From: Adhaeretor mobilis
Lineage (GTDB): Bacteria; Planctomycetota; Planctomycetia; Pirellulales; Lacipirellulaceae
Reading direction: 5' to 3'
Assembly (NCBI RefSeq): GCF_007741515.1
Contig: NZ_CP036263.1
Location: 3,583,178 to 3,647,177 of the forward strand
Length of the DNA stretch: 64,000 bases
The translations under genes and the position numbers were made by a program. Below the pieces are notes generated by a model that was given only the letters and a program-made list of their open reading frames with translations, was not told the DNA's origin and ran no database searches. Position 1 is the stretch's first letter. Each line of letters starts with the position of its first letter. Below, piece after piece: positions 55,176 through 64,000 of this stretch.

Positions 55176-55249
55176 GCCCCCGTAGCTCAACTGGATAGAG
55201 CACCGCTCTTCTAAAGCGGATGTTGCAGGTTCGAGTCCTGCCGGGGGTG
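55176..55249 (+). tRNA. tRNA-Arg (TCT)
   Basis: A 74-nt cloverleaf. Acceptor GCCCCCG pairs with CGGGGGT (a G-U pair at the end), D arm GCTC/GAGC, anticodon stem CCGCT/AGCGG with loop CTTCTAA (anticodon TCT), and T arm GCAGG-TTCGAGT-CCTGC. No CCA is encoded. It reads AGA/AGG codons. Confidence 0.95.
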
Positions 55250-55419
55250 CTATTCTTACGTCCCCTATCTGGGCGTTTTAGCTACCTAGCCTGTGGATTC
55301 TCGCAAATCCGTGCGACTTCTTCGGCCAAGTGCGGGATATTCCCGTTGGTTCCGCGTAGAATAGAGTATTCCGAAACCAACTGGCTTCATCGTTAATCTA
55401 ACGCAATCGTGTCTCTCCC

Positions 55420-57231
55420 ATGCCAATTCTGCGCTACTGTTTTACGCTCACCTTTGTATTTTGCTTCGCCAATGCGGCGTTGGCACAGTACGAACCACCC
55501 GCCAGCTACTACAACTCGGCGACGGGAACGGGGACTACGCTGAAGAACCAGCTGCAGTCGATCATGTCCAACGGACATATTCAGCGCTCATACGGTGATT
55601 TCCGATACTCTGCTGCCATAACCGACGCGGATCCGAATGTGTCCGGGAATATCTTGCTTGTCTACGATCGTTCGTCAGAATCGGGGCAATGGAACGCTGG
55701 CGGGTCACTACCTTGGAATCGTGAACACGTCTGGCCACAGAGCCTTCAACCGGGAAGTGCGAGCAACGGCACGAAAGGCAACCTGGGCGATCCACATGCT
55801 TTGAGACCTTCGGATGTGCAAATTAATTCTACCCGCGGCCATCGGGCTTTCGGTTTTGAGAATACCACTGGCAGCTACGGTACGATTGGAAGCGATTACT
55901 ACTACACCGGCGACGCGGATCGGGGCGACATTGCCCGACAGCTGTTTTACTCCGCGACCCGATATCAAGATCTAGGTTTGACTTTGGTTGAAGGTGTTCC
56001 TGACGACAACGAGATGGGGGATCTTTCTTCGCTGATTGCGTACCACTATCTCGATGCACCGGACGAATTCGAACTGCGTCGGAACCATGCGATCTACAGT
56101 TCTTCGATGAACCCGAGCTACTACACAAATAACAGAAACGCATTTATCGATCGCCCCGAGTATGTGTGGAGCGTTTACGTCGATCAGAACAACGATAGCC
56201 GCCTTGCCATTAGCGGCGCGACGATCAACTCCAACGGTTCGAGCACAGCGAACGTAGACTTGGGCCGAGTGCTTACCGGAGCTGCGGTGCCAGGGGCTCA
56301 ATCGGTCACGCTTAACAAGCTGGGCAACGATGGCACTTACTACGAAGTCACTACCAGCGGCAGTGCAACTAGTACGCTCAGCGGGCGTTACAACGCGATG
56401 ACCACTGGCGGTGCCGACTCGCAGGTTTTTAGTGTGGGCTTGAGCACCAGCACTTCCTCTGCCGGACTGAAAAGCGGCTTAGTGATTATCGACAATCTGG
56501 ACGTCACCACCAGTGGTGGGGCAGGGCGGGGGGCCAATGATGCGGACGATACGCTGAACGTCACCCTCGACGTGCTTGATCATGCTACCCCCTCGTTCGC
56601 AGCCACAAACATGAATACTCTGGCGTTCGACTTTGGCGACATCACCATAGGTTCAACAATTCCGACCTTCGACTTTGATTTGTTCAATATCGAGAGCACC
56701 ACAGGGTTCACCGCAGCTCTGGAACTCGATTCGATCAACGGCAGTGGTGACACTTCGGCACTGACTACCGACCTGACAACTTTCACGGGTGCCGGCGCGT
56801 TGGATGCGGGCCTGTTCGATGGCTTCACAGCGAGCTTCGATACGGATTCGGTCGGGGTGTTCTCGGCTAGCTACACCTTGAGCTTCTCAGATGAGGACAT
56901 TCCCGGCGCAATGAATCTTGGCGAGCTAACGCTCATGCTCACCGGCGAGGTGATCGCTGCTGTGGAGAATGCGGATTTCACTGGCGACACAATGGTCGAC
57001 GGTGCAGATTTGCTCGCTTGGCAGGCTGGGTTCGGCATGGGTACCACACTAGCCAGTGGTGATGCGAACGGTGACGAACTCGTCAATGCGGATGATCTGG
57101 CCATTTGGAGTACTCAATACGGTAGCGGGCCGAGCATGCTTGGCTCAGTGGGCGCTGTACCTGAGCCGACAGCACTCTTGTTGTTGGCGACCAGTTTGCT
57201 TTGCTTCGGCGGGTTGCGTCGCAAAGTTTGA
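55420..57231 (+). CDS. Secreted endonuclease I with dockerin-like segment and PEP-CTERM
   Basis: 603 residues. A signal peptide ends near ANAALAQY. Residues about 25-250 are an endonuclease I (EndA/Bsn) domain: LPWNREHVWPQSL, GDPHALRPSD and NNRNAFIDRPEYVW are the diagnostic segments. About 255-505 are beta-rich repeats, followed by DFTGDTMVDGADLLAWQ and GDANGDELVNADDLAIW (dockerin-like loops) and VPEPTALLLLATSLL...RRK (PEP-CTERM). A surface-held DNA/RNA-degrading enzyme is expected, for nutrient or biofilm nucleic acids. Confidence 0.9.
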   Translation: MPILRYCFTLTFVFCFANAALAQYEPPASYYNSATGTGTTLKNQLQSIMSNGHIQRSYGDFRYSAAITDADPNVSGNILLVYDRSSESGQWNAGGSLPWNREHVWPQSLQPGSASNGTKGNLGDPHALRPSDVQINSTRGHRAFGFENTTGSYGTIGSDYYYTGDADRGDIARQLFYSATRYQDLGLTLVEGVPDDNEMGDLSSLIAYHYLDAPDEFELRRNHAIYSSSMNPSYYTNNRNAFIDRPEYVWSVYVDQNNDSRLAISGATINSNGSSTANVDLGRVLTGAAVPGAQSVTLNKLGNDGTYYEVTTSGSATSTLSGRYNAMTTGGADSQVFSVGLSTSTSSAGLKSGLVIIDNLDVTTSGGAGRGANDADDTLNVTLDVLDHATPSFAATNMNTLAFDFGDITIGSTIPTFDFDLFNIESTTGFTAALELDSINGSGDTSALTTDLTTFTGAGALDAGLFDGFTASFDTDSVGVFSASYTLSFSDEDIPGAMNLGELTLMLTGEVIAAVENADFTGDTMVDGADLLAWQAGFGMGTTLASGDANGDELVNADDLAIWSTQYGSGPSMLGSVGAVPEPTALLLLATSLLCFGGLRRKV

Positions 57232-57275
57232 CAGCGTCGCAGAGTTTACGAATTCGCTGAGTCTGATTGGTCACT

Positions 57276-57473
57276 TCACGCAACAAATGCCAGCAGGGTT
57301 TTAACGAACCAGCTGCTAACGGTGGTCGCCGCGCCTGGTTGCCACAGTATTCCTCCCGGCGGTAGGAACACAAGTGCGGCGAGTAGCGTTGCGACAAACT
57401 TCATGGCTACAGATAGGTCTTCGCGATCTATACGGGGCAGATCTCTTGACAAGTCTTTCTTGGGCACATCCAT
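57276..57473 (-). CDS. Small membrane protein, hypothetical
   Basis: 65 residues from the ATG at 57471-57473 with GGAG nine bases upstream. A polar start (DVPKKDLSRDLPRIDREDLS) is followed by AMKFVATLLAALVFLPPGG and a second weaker hydrophobic end (SSWFVKTLLAFVA). It lies downstream of the HD gene on the same strand (145-nt gap) and may share its transcript. The family is unrecognised. It is longer in frame to 57521 but the ribosome site supports the shorter form. Confidence 0.5.
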   Translation of the reverse strand: MDVPKKDLSRDLPRIDREDLSVAMKFVATLLAALVFLPPGGILWQPGAATTVSSWFVKTLLAFVA

Positions 57474-57618
57474 GCTTACTTTCTCCGGCAGTGGTTTTGA
57501 GGAGGGCAAGGCCTTGATCACTCAAGCTGTTGGGGGTGGCCTGATGCTTAAAGAAGGTACGGCAGTGTGCTGCTTTGAGTTCGCGCGTGCGTAAGAAAAA
57601 GCCCGCTTGAGTGCTAGC

Positions 57619-58305
57619 TCAACTGCACATGGCAGACAATTCTCGCAAATAGTGCAGGGCCTCGTCCAAGGTGCTTGCTGGGATGCCAGCAACTCGGCCT
57701 TGCCGGTCGCACTGCTCAAGAAGCATGAGTTCCTCGAAATTGGGCGACTGCTTCAGACGGCGGCGCGATCTTAGACCACCGCTTCCGTCGGTGATTTTGC
57801 GAGCTTCGGCGAGATTCTCAACGAGCCAACAAGTTCGCTCTGAAACATAATCGCCAAGGGCTTCTAATCCGGCTGTGGAGGAACTACGCACGTCAATCGC
57901 CTTGCCCACATCGTGCAGCAGAGCGGCAGTGAGGAACTCTTCGTCGTACGGCAGCTGCTCACGAGCCAGATCGAACACTTGCAAGCTGTGATAGAGTACA
58001 TCTCCTTCAGGGTGCTCTCGCAGATTCTGTGAAACAGACTCGCAAGGGAGAAGTAAAAGACGCATGAGTTCCCAGCGGGCTTCTTCCTCGTCGAAACGAG
58101 ACCGTTGAGCGGAGTAGTCGCCACTGAAGAGCTGCAGCTGTACTGTGACCTCAGCATCCTTGGGCAAATCGCTCGTCTTAACCCAGCCGCGTATGAGCCG
58201 GCGGGCGGCCTTCATTTTGGCTTGGTAGCAATCTGTCTCCTGCCGGTCGTAAAGCAGCCGAGCTGCTTGCCAGGCGATTTTCCGGCGTAGTTTGGAATGT
58301 TCCAT
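57619..58305 (-). CDS. HD-domain protein
   Basis: 228 residues. The HD motif is in FLTAALLHDVGKAID with an earlier His in YHSLQVFDLARE. HD proteins are metal-dependent phosphohydrolases acting on nucleotides or second messengers. The N-terminal 80 residues are helical and unrecognised. It may degrade a nucleotide signal; the cyclase and GGDEF genes nearby make a signalling role possible but this is not shown. Confidence 0.8.
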   Translation of the reverse strand: MEHSKLRRKIAWQAARLLYDRQETDCYQAKMKAARRLIRGWVKTSDLPKDAEVTVQLQLFSGDYSAQRSRFDEEEARWELMRLLLLPCESVSQNLREHPEGDVLYHSLQVFDLAREQLPYDEEFLTAALLHDVGKAIDVRSSSTAGLEALGDYVSERTCWLVENLAEARKITDGSGGLRSRRRLKQSPNFEELMLLEQCDRQGRVAGIPASTLDEALHYLRELSAMCS

Positions 58306-58633
58306 GGGACTACTAGAAGTATGCCTATTGGCTTCGCAGGGCTTCTCAAGATGAAAAAGTAAGCGAGCTCTCCCGAGCTGCTACTCATCGTATCAGCCGT
58401 CCACAGCGAATGCGAGGACGCCTCGAACTGGTTCTAACGATTATTCGGGGCATCTCGCATAAGAGTTTCTGCCCGGCTGCAGACCAAACTGTTCCCGGCA
58501 CGTTCGGTCATTGATTGCAACCTACCCTTACTAGTGCAAAACCGTCGCTCCCCGCGGCTGTCTGCTCGCGATGAGAGTCCATTCCCAGGGCGCAGCCTAA
58601 CTGCGCACATCAATTTTTTTGAGGAACCCTACG
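58306..58633. other. Divergent gap upstream of the small GTG gene
   Basis: This 328-nt gap separates the HD gene and the GTG-started small gene. No clear -35/-10 pair and no gene; a GAGGA ribosome site sits just before 58634. Confidence 0.45.
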
Positions 58634-58798
58634 GTGCAATACCTCGACCTTGTTGGACAGTTCTTTTCTGGTGCGCTCAACGACTGCTGGGCGTGGGTTA
58701 CTCAACTGAATCTTGAGGAGTGGTTCATTCTGCTCGGTGTTACCTCGGGCGTGGGCTTCCTCGGCATGCGTGGATTCAGCAACAAAGATCGCTGCTAA
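58634..58798 (+). CDS. 54-residue membrane protein, GTG start
   Basis: The frame starts with GTG at 58634 after GAGGA at 8 nt spacing and ends with TAA at 58796-58798. It reads QYLDLVGQFFSGALND, then EEWFILLGVTSGVGFLGMRGFS and a basic end. One membrane helix lies at about residues 32-47. Similar short proteins ending in a GFLxxRGF segment occur in planctomycetes as I recall. The GGDEF gene follows 61 nt downstream, so a shared transcript is likely. It is shorter than 60 residues and easily missed by gene finders. Confidence 0.65.
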   Translation: MQYLDLVGQFFSGALNDCWAWVTQLNLEEWFILLGVTSGVGFLGMRGFSNKDRC

Positions 58799-58859
58799 AC
58801 GAATCGCAACCCAACTAAACTAAACGCTCGTCTCGCTACTCGGCAACAAACGGCTGGCT

Positions 58860-59828
58860 ATGTTCTCTCTACTCAATGAATTGCAGTTCCCCAATTCGTT
58901 ACTGGCTGAAGCTGCGGCGTTTGCGGCCATAGCAACCCTCGGCTACCTGTTCGGAAAGCGTACGCGCCACGTGAATAGCAGCACTGAAGAGAAGCCCGAG
59001 GGGAGTCTGCACACAGAGCTAAATCGCGCCAAGCAAATTGCTGGTGGCTTGCAGGATGTGACCCTCAACATCCGCAAGGAACTTGCTGGCCATCACGCCA
59101 AGATTGCTGAGTTCCAAAAACATGTTAGACAGATACAGGAAGAAGATAACGAGGACGCTTGGAAGACACTTAGCGAAAAGGCGGAAGCAATTCTTGGCCC
59201 TACGCTTCGACTCACGACCAATCTCTCACTGGCATACGACCAACTTCGCAAGCAGTCGGCTCAGTTAATGACCTTCGCGGGCTCGCGGATCGATGCAGAA
59301 ACAGGTGTTCACAATAGGCGCGCTTTGCAAGAACAACTAGAGGTACTGTTCTCCATGAACAGTTCTCAAGAAGACAATCATGAGAGACGCTTCGCGCTGG
59401 CCTTGTTCAGCATTGAAGTCGGTGATGATCCCCAAGATGCTGTTGCGTTTGCTCAACGATTGGCCAAGGACGTCCGTGGAACAGATTTCGTGGCTCGCTA
59501 TAGCACAGACGAGTTTGCCGTAGTTATGCCACAGACTCACTTGGGAGGAGCGCTGGTGTTCTCGCAACGCTTCCTGGCCAAAATGAGCGACGAATGCGGC
59601 ACGACCGTTTGGGGTGGTGTTGTGGAAACCAGCTCCGGGGACGACCCCAACCGCTTGCTCTCGCGAGCCGATTCGGCACTCTACAGCGCTCGTGCAACAG
59701 GGCAATCGTGTTTATTCCAGCACGTGGCCGGCATGCTACGTCGTGCCGAAACAAACACCACTCCCGTCGCTTCACCTTCAACCGAATATGACGAATCGCA
59801 CGTCTCAGTCGGCACTCTCGTTGAGTAA
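58860..59828 (+). CDS. GGDEF-domain protein with altered active-site motif
   Basis: 322 residues. A membrane helix (about 14-31), then a coiled-coil linker (45-140) and a GGDEF domain (about 141-295) starting RIDAETGVHNRRAL. The signature reads STDEF (215-219) instead of GGDEF, while the inhibitory RxxD site (RGTD, 206-209) is at exact spacing. The acidic Asp217 and Glu218 remain. It may bind c-di-GMP or GTP with little or no diguanylate cyclase activity. Confidence 0.85.
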   Translation: MFSLLNELQFPNSLLAEAAAFAAIATLGYLFGKRTRHVNSSTEEKPEGSLHTELNRAKQIAGGLQDVTLNIRKELAGHHAKIAEFQKHVRQIQEEDNEDAWKTLSEKAEAILGPTLRLTTNLSLAYDQLRKQSAQLMTFAGSRIDAETGVHNRRALQEQLEVLFSMNSSQEDNHERRFALALFSIEVGDDPQDAVAFAQRLAKDVRGTDFVARYSTDEFAVVMPQTHLGGALVFSQRFLAKMSDECGTTVWGGVVETSSGDDPNRLLSRADSALYSARATGQSCLFQHVAGMLRRAETNTTPVASPSTEYDESHVSVGTLVE

Positions 59829-60063
59829 ACTGCCGACTGCTACTTCCACGTCTTCCTGACTGCCGCTAAAGGATTCTCCTGTCGCGAAGGCAAACATTGA
59901 CTCCTGCCATCTTGATCGACTAGGATGCGGATAGTCGGGCGTCAGTGCCCTGCAAACGCGACGGAGATTTCTCTCTGGGAAATCTCTCTGCTGCGAACGG
60001 GCAGGCAGGACTAGCGCGCGACCTTACGACTTCTCACCCGTAAAGTGTCATAAGGAGCTAGCC

Positions 60064-60387
60064 ATGCCATTATTTGAGGTTGAGACAGACAGTCATATCA
60101 TTATCACCTGGGCAAAAGATAGCGACGACGCTTCGAGCGTGGTCACGGAAGCCTATCCGACAGACACCGTGCTCAGGCTTACGAAGCGACCTCGCGACAC
60201 GTGGGTGATCTCCAAGGGTGCGCTCGGTTTGAGCGGCGAACTCGACCCGTGCCATACGGCCCGCGATTGCCTCTCGAAGTCTGAAGGCGACAAGGTCCAT
60301 GCCATCCGTCTCTACATGCACGAGACAGGTGTTGATCTCGAACAGGCTCGCAAGGTTGTCGAGTCGAACATGGTCATGGGCTGGTAA
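60064..60387 (+). CDS. Small protein with L7/L12-C-terminal-domain-like end
   Basis: 107 residues with AAGGAG at good spacing. The N-terminal half (MPLFEVETDSHIIITWAKDS) is unrecognised. The C-terminal KVHAIRLYMHETGVDLEQARKVVE resembles the helix-turn of the ribosomal L7/L12 C-terminal domain (kixaIKxxRexTGLxLxEAKxxVE). Such domains mediate protein contacts in other planctomycete proteins. A perfect terminator hairpin follows. Confidence 0.75.
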   Translation: MPLFEVETDSHIIITWAKDSDDASSVVTEAYPTDTVLRLTKRPRDTWVISKGALGLSGELDPCHTARDCLSKSEGDKVHAIRLYMHETGVDLEQARKVVESNMVMGW

Positions 60388-60472
60388 ATTAGAAACGGAG
60401 AGATGAGGGCGGAAGGTCGAGCGCCTGCAGGCATCTTTTCGCAATGATTTATTTTCTATCCGATTCAAAAAG

Positions 60473-60511
60473 CAAGGCCTCGTAGTTCCGTTGAACTACG
60501 AGGCCTTGTTT
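60473..60511. terminator. Bidirectional rho-independent terminator
   Basis: Perfect 15-bp arms caaggcctcgtagtt (60473-60487) and aactacgaggccttg (60494-60508), 6-nt loop, T-rich on the right and A-rich (aaaaag) on the left. It lies between the converging 107-residue gene and the lipoprotein gene, so it can serve both strands. Confidence 0.85.
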
Positions 60512-60560
60512 GTTGGCACTGTTTACTTGCCCTGTTTGTTTGAATTGGGCAAAGAGCCGT

Positions 60561-61568
60561 TTAGTAGCGACCTGTCGAGGACGTACCACTCGTTCCGCCG
60601 GCATCATAAGTAGGCGTAGCTGCTGATCCATTGTCGACTGCCGGAGCGGCTTCACGACTTGGTCGTGTTGCGACTTGAGTTGTCGTGGGATAAGTGCTGG
60701 TACCAGCGGGACGGTATTCCGCGGTGGGACGTGAAGCAGTTGCGACATCGAAGTTTTCAGCAGCAGGAGTCGCCGTAGCATAAGCTGCTGGCACAGAATT
60801 GGTATCTGGCGTGCTTACCGCAACTTGACCCGTGCTTGGCGACGCCATCGACGCCGGAGGCACTGCGGCAGTTGGTGACACGGCAGTAGGTGTTGTCGCA
60901 GCATAGCGACCACCCGGGTTGTAGGCGGGTTGTTGCTCAGTCGCAGCGCTGGCAGTAGTCTTGGCCGTTGCCGCTAAATTGGCGGAGGCCGCTTCGTACT
61001 GCGATTGGGCTGACTCTCCAGCAGAAGCGACGGCTTGCTGAGCAGCTCCCGCTGCCGAGGCATAGCGATCGTAAGCGGATGCAACCGGACTAGTAGGCGC
61101 TGGAGCTGATGTCGCCGCCGTCTGAGCGGCCGCGGGCATCACATTGGGATTGTACGGGCTACCGATTGGGCCCAGGTTTGAGCTATCGGAATCAACAGAA
61201 TTTGTTCGGGCAGCTGATGCAGCGGCCGCGACTTGCGATGGGTTGTAGCTTGCCGCGCCAGTGGTTGGATAACTTGCTGGTGCGCTTACAGCAGCAGGCG
61301 TCGTAGCCACATAAGCCGGCGGTGCCGAAGCTGCGGTGCTACTCGCTGGCGAGAAAGGGGCAGGCTCGCCTACCAGTTCATCTGAAGAACTGGCCAGCTG
61401 GTCAGACTGCTTTGCCAAGTCTGACGGGAGGGCTGGTGCGGAGTGAGCAACTGCGGTCGACTCCCCTGCTTTGCCAGACTTCCACCAAGCCATTGATGGG
61501 ACTGATTTACAGCCCACGAGACTCGATCCACAGAACGCAATCAGTAAAGCAATTGATGTTTTCTTCAT
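60561..61568 (-). CDS. Low-complexity putative lipoprotein
   Basis: 335 residues from the ATG at 61566-61568 (MKKTSIALLIAFCGSSLVGC). The LVGC lipobox puts the lipidated Cys at residue 20. The mature protein is almost entirely Ala, Ser, Thr, Pro and Gly with scattered Tyr (SQYEAASANLAATAKT), no fold apparent, and ends TSGTSSTGRY. It probably spans or decorates the outer layers. An in-frame Met three codons upstream is possible. Confidence 0.75.
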   Translation of the reverse strand: MKKTSIALLIAFCGSSLVGCKSVPSMAWWKSGKAGESTAVAHSAPALPSDLAKQSDQLASSSDELVGEPAPFSPASSTAASAPPAYVATTPAAVSAPASYPTTGAASYNPSQVAAAASAARTNSVDSDSSNLGPIGSPYNPNVMPAAAQTAATSAPAPTSPVASAYDRYASAAGAAQQAVASAGESAQSQYEAASANLAATAKTTASAATEQQPAYNPGGRYAATTPTAVSPTAAVPPASMASPSTGQVAVSTPDTNSVPAAYATATPAAENFDVATASRPTAEYRPAGTSTYPTTTQVATRPSREAAPAVDNGSAATPTYDAGGTSGTSSTGRY

Positions 61569-61844
61569 GGCTTCCATGCCTGAAAAATGTTGGTCTAGTT
61601 CGATTTGAAACTCGATACGCATTTTGCGATCCACCGCTATCTAACGACATCTTCTATCTTGCCTAGTTCGGCGCAATCGGGTTCTGTCGCTTAGAGAAAG
61701 TGCGCTAAGTTTCCGGAAAATTCCGAAAGCCGGGGGATTCCTGTGAGATTGTGCTGTCCAAACTCAATCTCCGCAGGACTCTAGTGAACCAACTAGTGCA
61801 GCGTCAACGCCATTCGAAATACGTCCCCGCGGGCGTCCTGGGTG

Positions 61845-64000
61845 CTAGCTTGTCGCGGCGAGTGGTTCCGCTAGCACGCTAGCAAACACTGCATCAAGCT
61901 GCTCACTGTTGTAGGGCTTCTGCAAGAAGCCCTCAGGGCGAGAACCGGCAACTGCGGAAAACTTGTCCAGATCTGGCAAAAAACCTGAGCAGAGAACCAC
62001 TGGGAGATCGGGATAGCGCTTTCGCAATCGAGGAAGCATCTCCGCTGCGGAGAGCTTTGGCATCGTTTGGTCAAGCAGCACCACGTCGGGAAGCGAATGC
62101 CCAGACACTTCTAATTCAGCAAGTCGTTCCAGCGCTTCTGCACCGTTGCAAGCGTCCGAGGTGGTGTGTCCCATCGATTGTAGTAGCATCATAGCCGAGC
62201 GACGCACGAAGTCTTCATCATCGACGACCAAGACGTGCAAACCCACCGAAGAATCAACTACATCTGAACTTGGTTGCTTCGTCGATTCCATTGCGATGGC
62301 TTTGGATTCCGCCAAGGGCAAGTAAATACGAAATTCGGTTCCGTGGCCCGGTTTCGAATCACAGTCGATCCAGCCTCCTAGCTGGCGTATGACACCCTGA
62401 GAAGTTGCCAGGCCCAAGCCTGTACCTTCGCCATGCTGCTTGGTTGAGAAAAAGGGCTCGAAGATATTCTCGATCACATCAGGAGGGATACCGCTGCCCG
62501 AGTCGGACACCGTTATTTCGACAAACGCACGGGTGGGGTCTCCCTCGTGTTCTGATGTTTCGACGTTTGCAGTCGAAATGCGGATTAGCCCACCCGTAGG
62601 CAGCAGCGCATCGCAGGCATTCATAACCAGATTCAGCAGCACTTGCTCAAGCTTGATGGGATCAAACTGAGCAAGGTGAAGTTGGGAATGGAGTTCCGTC
62701 TCAAGCTTGATCTTCGGATCGAGCGTTCGCTCCACCAATCCCAATAGCGTCGCGATTACGTCGTTTGCAGAGCCTGACTTTACTTGCATGGTGCTCTGGC
62801 GGGAGAAGCCTAGCAGTTCCTTAACTAACACAGCTGCCCGGCTTAGCCCTTGTTCGGCCGCTTCCAGATAATCCGACACATCCCATGAACGTTCGCTGAC
62901 CTTGCGTTTGGTGAGCGCTACATTACCCGAGATGCCCGTGAGCATATTGTTGAAGTCATGGGCAACGCCACCGGCAAGCCGCCCCACGGCCTCCATTTTC
63001 TGCGATTGTAGTAGTGTCTGTTCAAGGCGATGACGTTGGGTAAGGTCGTGAAATACCCAAACGCGACCCAGGCTCTTGCCGGACTTCGCTTTGTTGGCTG
63101 CTACGGAATACACGTTCAATAGTTCCGCTTCACCGGAGATCCGGTGGAAACTCTTGTTCGAACCAATCTCGTCAGTTCCAGCCAGGCGATCCCACAGCTC
63201 GACAAATTCTTCGGATTCTTCAAAGCACTTTGCCAGCTGGTCGCGTAGTAGCCCCCCGCTCAAGCGGTTGTCTACGTTAGAGTCGAGCCCTAACAACTCC
63301 CAGAAGCGGGGGTTTGCTCTGCGGATATGCTGAGCATCATCGATCAGACAAATCCCTTCAAGCACGGCATTGTAGGAAGCATTCAGCAATCCAGTACTTT
63401 CCTCTAAATCCAGGGTTCTCCGCTTAACAGCCCGGCGCAATGCGAACACGGCAGCCAAGCTAAGCGCAAGTACCGTGAGCGCGCCCATCCCGATTCCACG
63501 GGCCGCAGCCGATTGGTACCACGCCTGCCGCTCCAACACCTTGATTTCCCTGAAATCCGCGGGAAAGATCGAGGCACCTTGGGAATCGAAATCCAGGTAG
63601 CCTACGATTTCCACTTCTCTGGCAGTTTCGAGCTGTAGCGTATTGAGGTCTCCCACAAGGCTATCGATATCGACCCGCACCGTTTCACTGTGGTCATCGA
63701 CCACACCGAACCAACCTTCACGAAGTTGCTCTTGGAGGTTCTCGGAAGTTCGTCCACGTACAAGCACCCAATCACCCGCGACGTGCTGCTCCGACAGACG
63801 CTTCGCTTCGGCCTTTTCTCCTGTATGTACCCAATCCTTACTGGTGGAGTGTACTTCGAGCCCGGCCACCATCGTTTTGCGACCATCGCGGCTCATTACT
63901 TCCGTACCGACAAACCGCACCATGTCGCCGACATGCACGTACTGAGTGTCATAGACTTCCAGGTCGAGGATTTCCCGTGTATCAGCACGCAAGAAGTAAC
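61845..64000 (-). CDS. Hybrid sensor histidine kinase, partial at N-terminus
   Basis: The frame is open to the right edge, so the start is outside the window. Of the visible part, about 720 residues: an extracytoplasmic region, a membrane helix ([20 protein letters not shown]), a PAS domain ([20 protein letters not shown]), the HisKA box [16 protein letters not shown] with the phosphorylated His, the ATPase ([34 protein letters not shown]) and a C-terminal receiver ([20 protein letters not shown] with the Asp). It senses an unknown external signal and relays phosphate within the protein. No response regulator is visible nearby. Confidence 0.92.
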   Translation of the reverse strand, partial: YFLRADTREILDLEVYDTQYVHVGDMVRFVGTEVMSRDGRKTMVAGLEVHSTSKDWVHTGEKAEAKRLSEQHVAGDWVLVRGRTSENLQEQLREGWFGVVDDHSETVRVDIDSLVGDLNTLQLETAREVEIVGYLDFDSQGASIFPADFREIKVLERQAWYQSAAARGIGMGALTVLALSLAAVFALRRAVKRRTLDLEESTGLLNASYNAVLEGICLIDDAQHIRRANPRFWELLGLDSNVDNRLSGGLLRDQLAKCFEESEEFVELWDRLAGTDEIGSNKSFHRISGEAELLNVYSVAANKAKSGKSLGRVWVFHDLTQRHRLEQTLLQSQKMEAVGRLAGGVAHDFNNMLTGISGNVALTKRKVSERSWDVSDYLEAAEQGLSRAAVLVKELLGFSRQSTMQVKSGSANDVIATLLGLVERTLDPKIKLETELHSQLHLAQFDPIKLEQVLLNLVMNACDALLPTGGLIRISTANVETSEHEGDPTRAFVEITVSDSGSGIPPDVIENIFEPFFSTKQHGEGTGLGLATSQGVIRQLGGWIDCDSKPGHGTEFRIYLPLAESKAIAMESTKQPSSDVVDSSVGLHVLVVDDEDFVRRSAMMLLQSMGHTTSDACNGAEALERLAELEVSGHSLPDVVLLDQTMPKLSAAEMLPRLRKRYPDLPVVLCSGFLPDLDKFSAVAGSRPEGFLQKPYNSEQLDAVFASVLAEPLAATS

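Overview
The window looks like chromosomal DNA from a planctomycete of the Pirellulales type (Lacipirellula/Bythopirellula-like). This is inferred from content only: a DUF1559-type prepilin-like protein, a DUF1080 protein, a large membrane Ser/Thr kinase with DWG instead of DFG, an HTH protein with a very acidic middle and a C-terminal membrane anchor, three secreted proteins ending in a dockerin-like segment plus a PEP-CTERM signal, and many short intergenic inverted repeats. I see no phage, transposase, integrase or CRISPR array. Gene order and base use look like one resident chromosome.

Layout. 1-3.1 kb: minus-strand envelope-type proteins of unknown function, including a partial lipoprotein at the left edge. 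3.3-10.2 kb: plus-strand housekeeping genes hisN, rpmB, gatC, gatA, gatB (tRNA amidotransferase), a stand-alone C-terminal domain of the SAM hydroxide adenosyltransferase family, and a bioA/bioK-type aminotransferase. 10.3-11.7 kb: an inward-facing membrane-anchored coiled-coil protein. 12.1-19.8 kb: polA, coaE, rho, ribH, nusB, ftsY. 20.2-22.4 kb: amtB and a PII gene (nitrogen sensing). 22.6 kb: DUF1080. 23.4-32.0 kb: a complete minus-strand F1Fo ATP synthase operon in the order atpZ-like, atpI-like, atpB, E, F, H, A, G, D, C. 32.1-39.1 kb: DUF4912/Rho_N protein, larE, several secreted or membrane proteins, an SSS symporter, and an HELGH protein. 39.4-41.6 kb: an overlapping three-gene unit (glutaredoxin-like, TIGR04282 transferase, thiO-like). 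42.3 kb: a LarA-family nickel-pincer racemase/epimerase homologue, whose cofactor pathway is represented by larE. 43.7-46.0 kb: two PEP-CTERM proteins. 46.4 kb: tRNA-Asp. 46.7-52.0 kb: membrane Ser/Thr kinase and FHA-GAF-cyclase. 52.2-54.8 kb: large secreted DUF5060-type glycosidase-like protein. 55.2 kb: tRNA-Arg. 55.4 kb: PEP-CTERM endonuclease I. 57.3-60.4 kb: small proteins, an HD protein and a degenerate GGDEF protein. 60.6-64 kb: low-complexity lipoprotein and a hybrid histidine kinase cut by the right edge.

No single cassette stands out as a defence or mobile system. The most notable observations are: (i) a lone SAM_HAT C-terminal domain sitting 3 nt before a bioA-like gene whose substrate loop looks like the lysine-using type; (ii) Fo subunits a, b and c of the ATP synthase all with unusual N-terminal additions, including about 180 extra residues in subunit a; (iii) a PII protein lacking Tyr51; (iv) a LarA homologue with the metal-pincer residues at conserved spacing but an altered GGxK loop; (v) the dockerin-like/PEP-CTERM trio; (vi) a 54-residue GTG-started membrane protein before a GGDEF protein that keeps its inhibitory site but has lost both glycines of its active-site motif; (vii) several families of intergenic inverted repeats.
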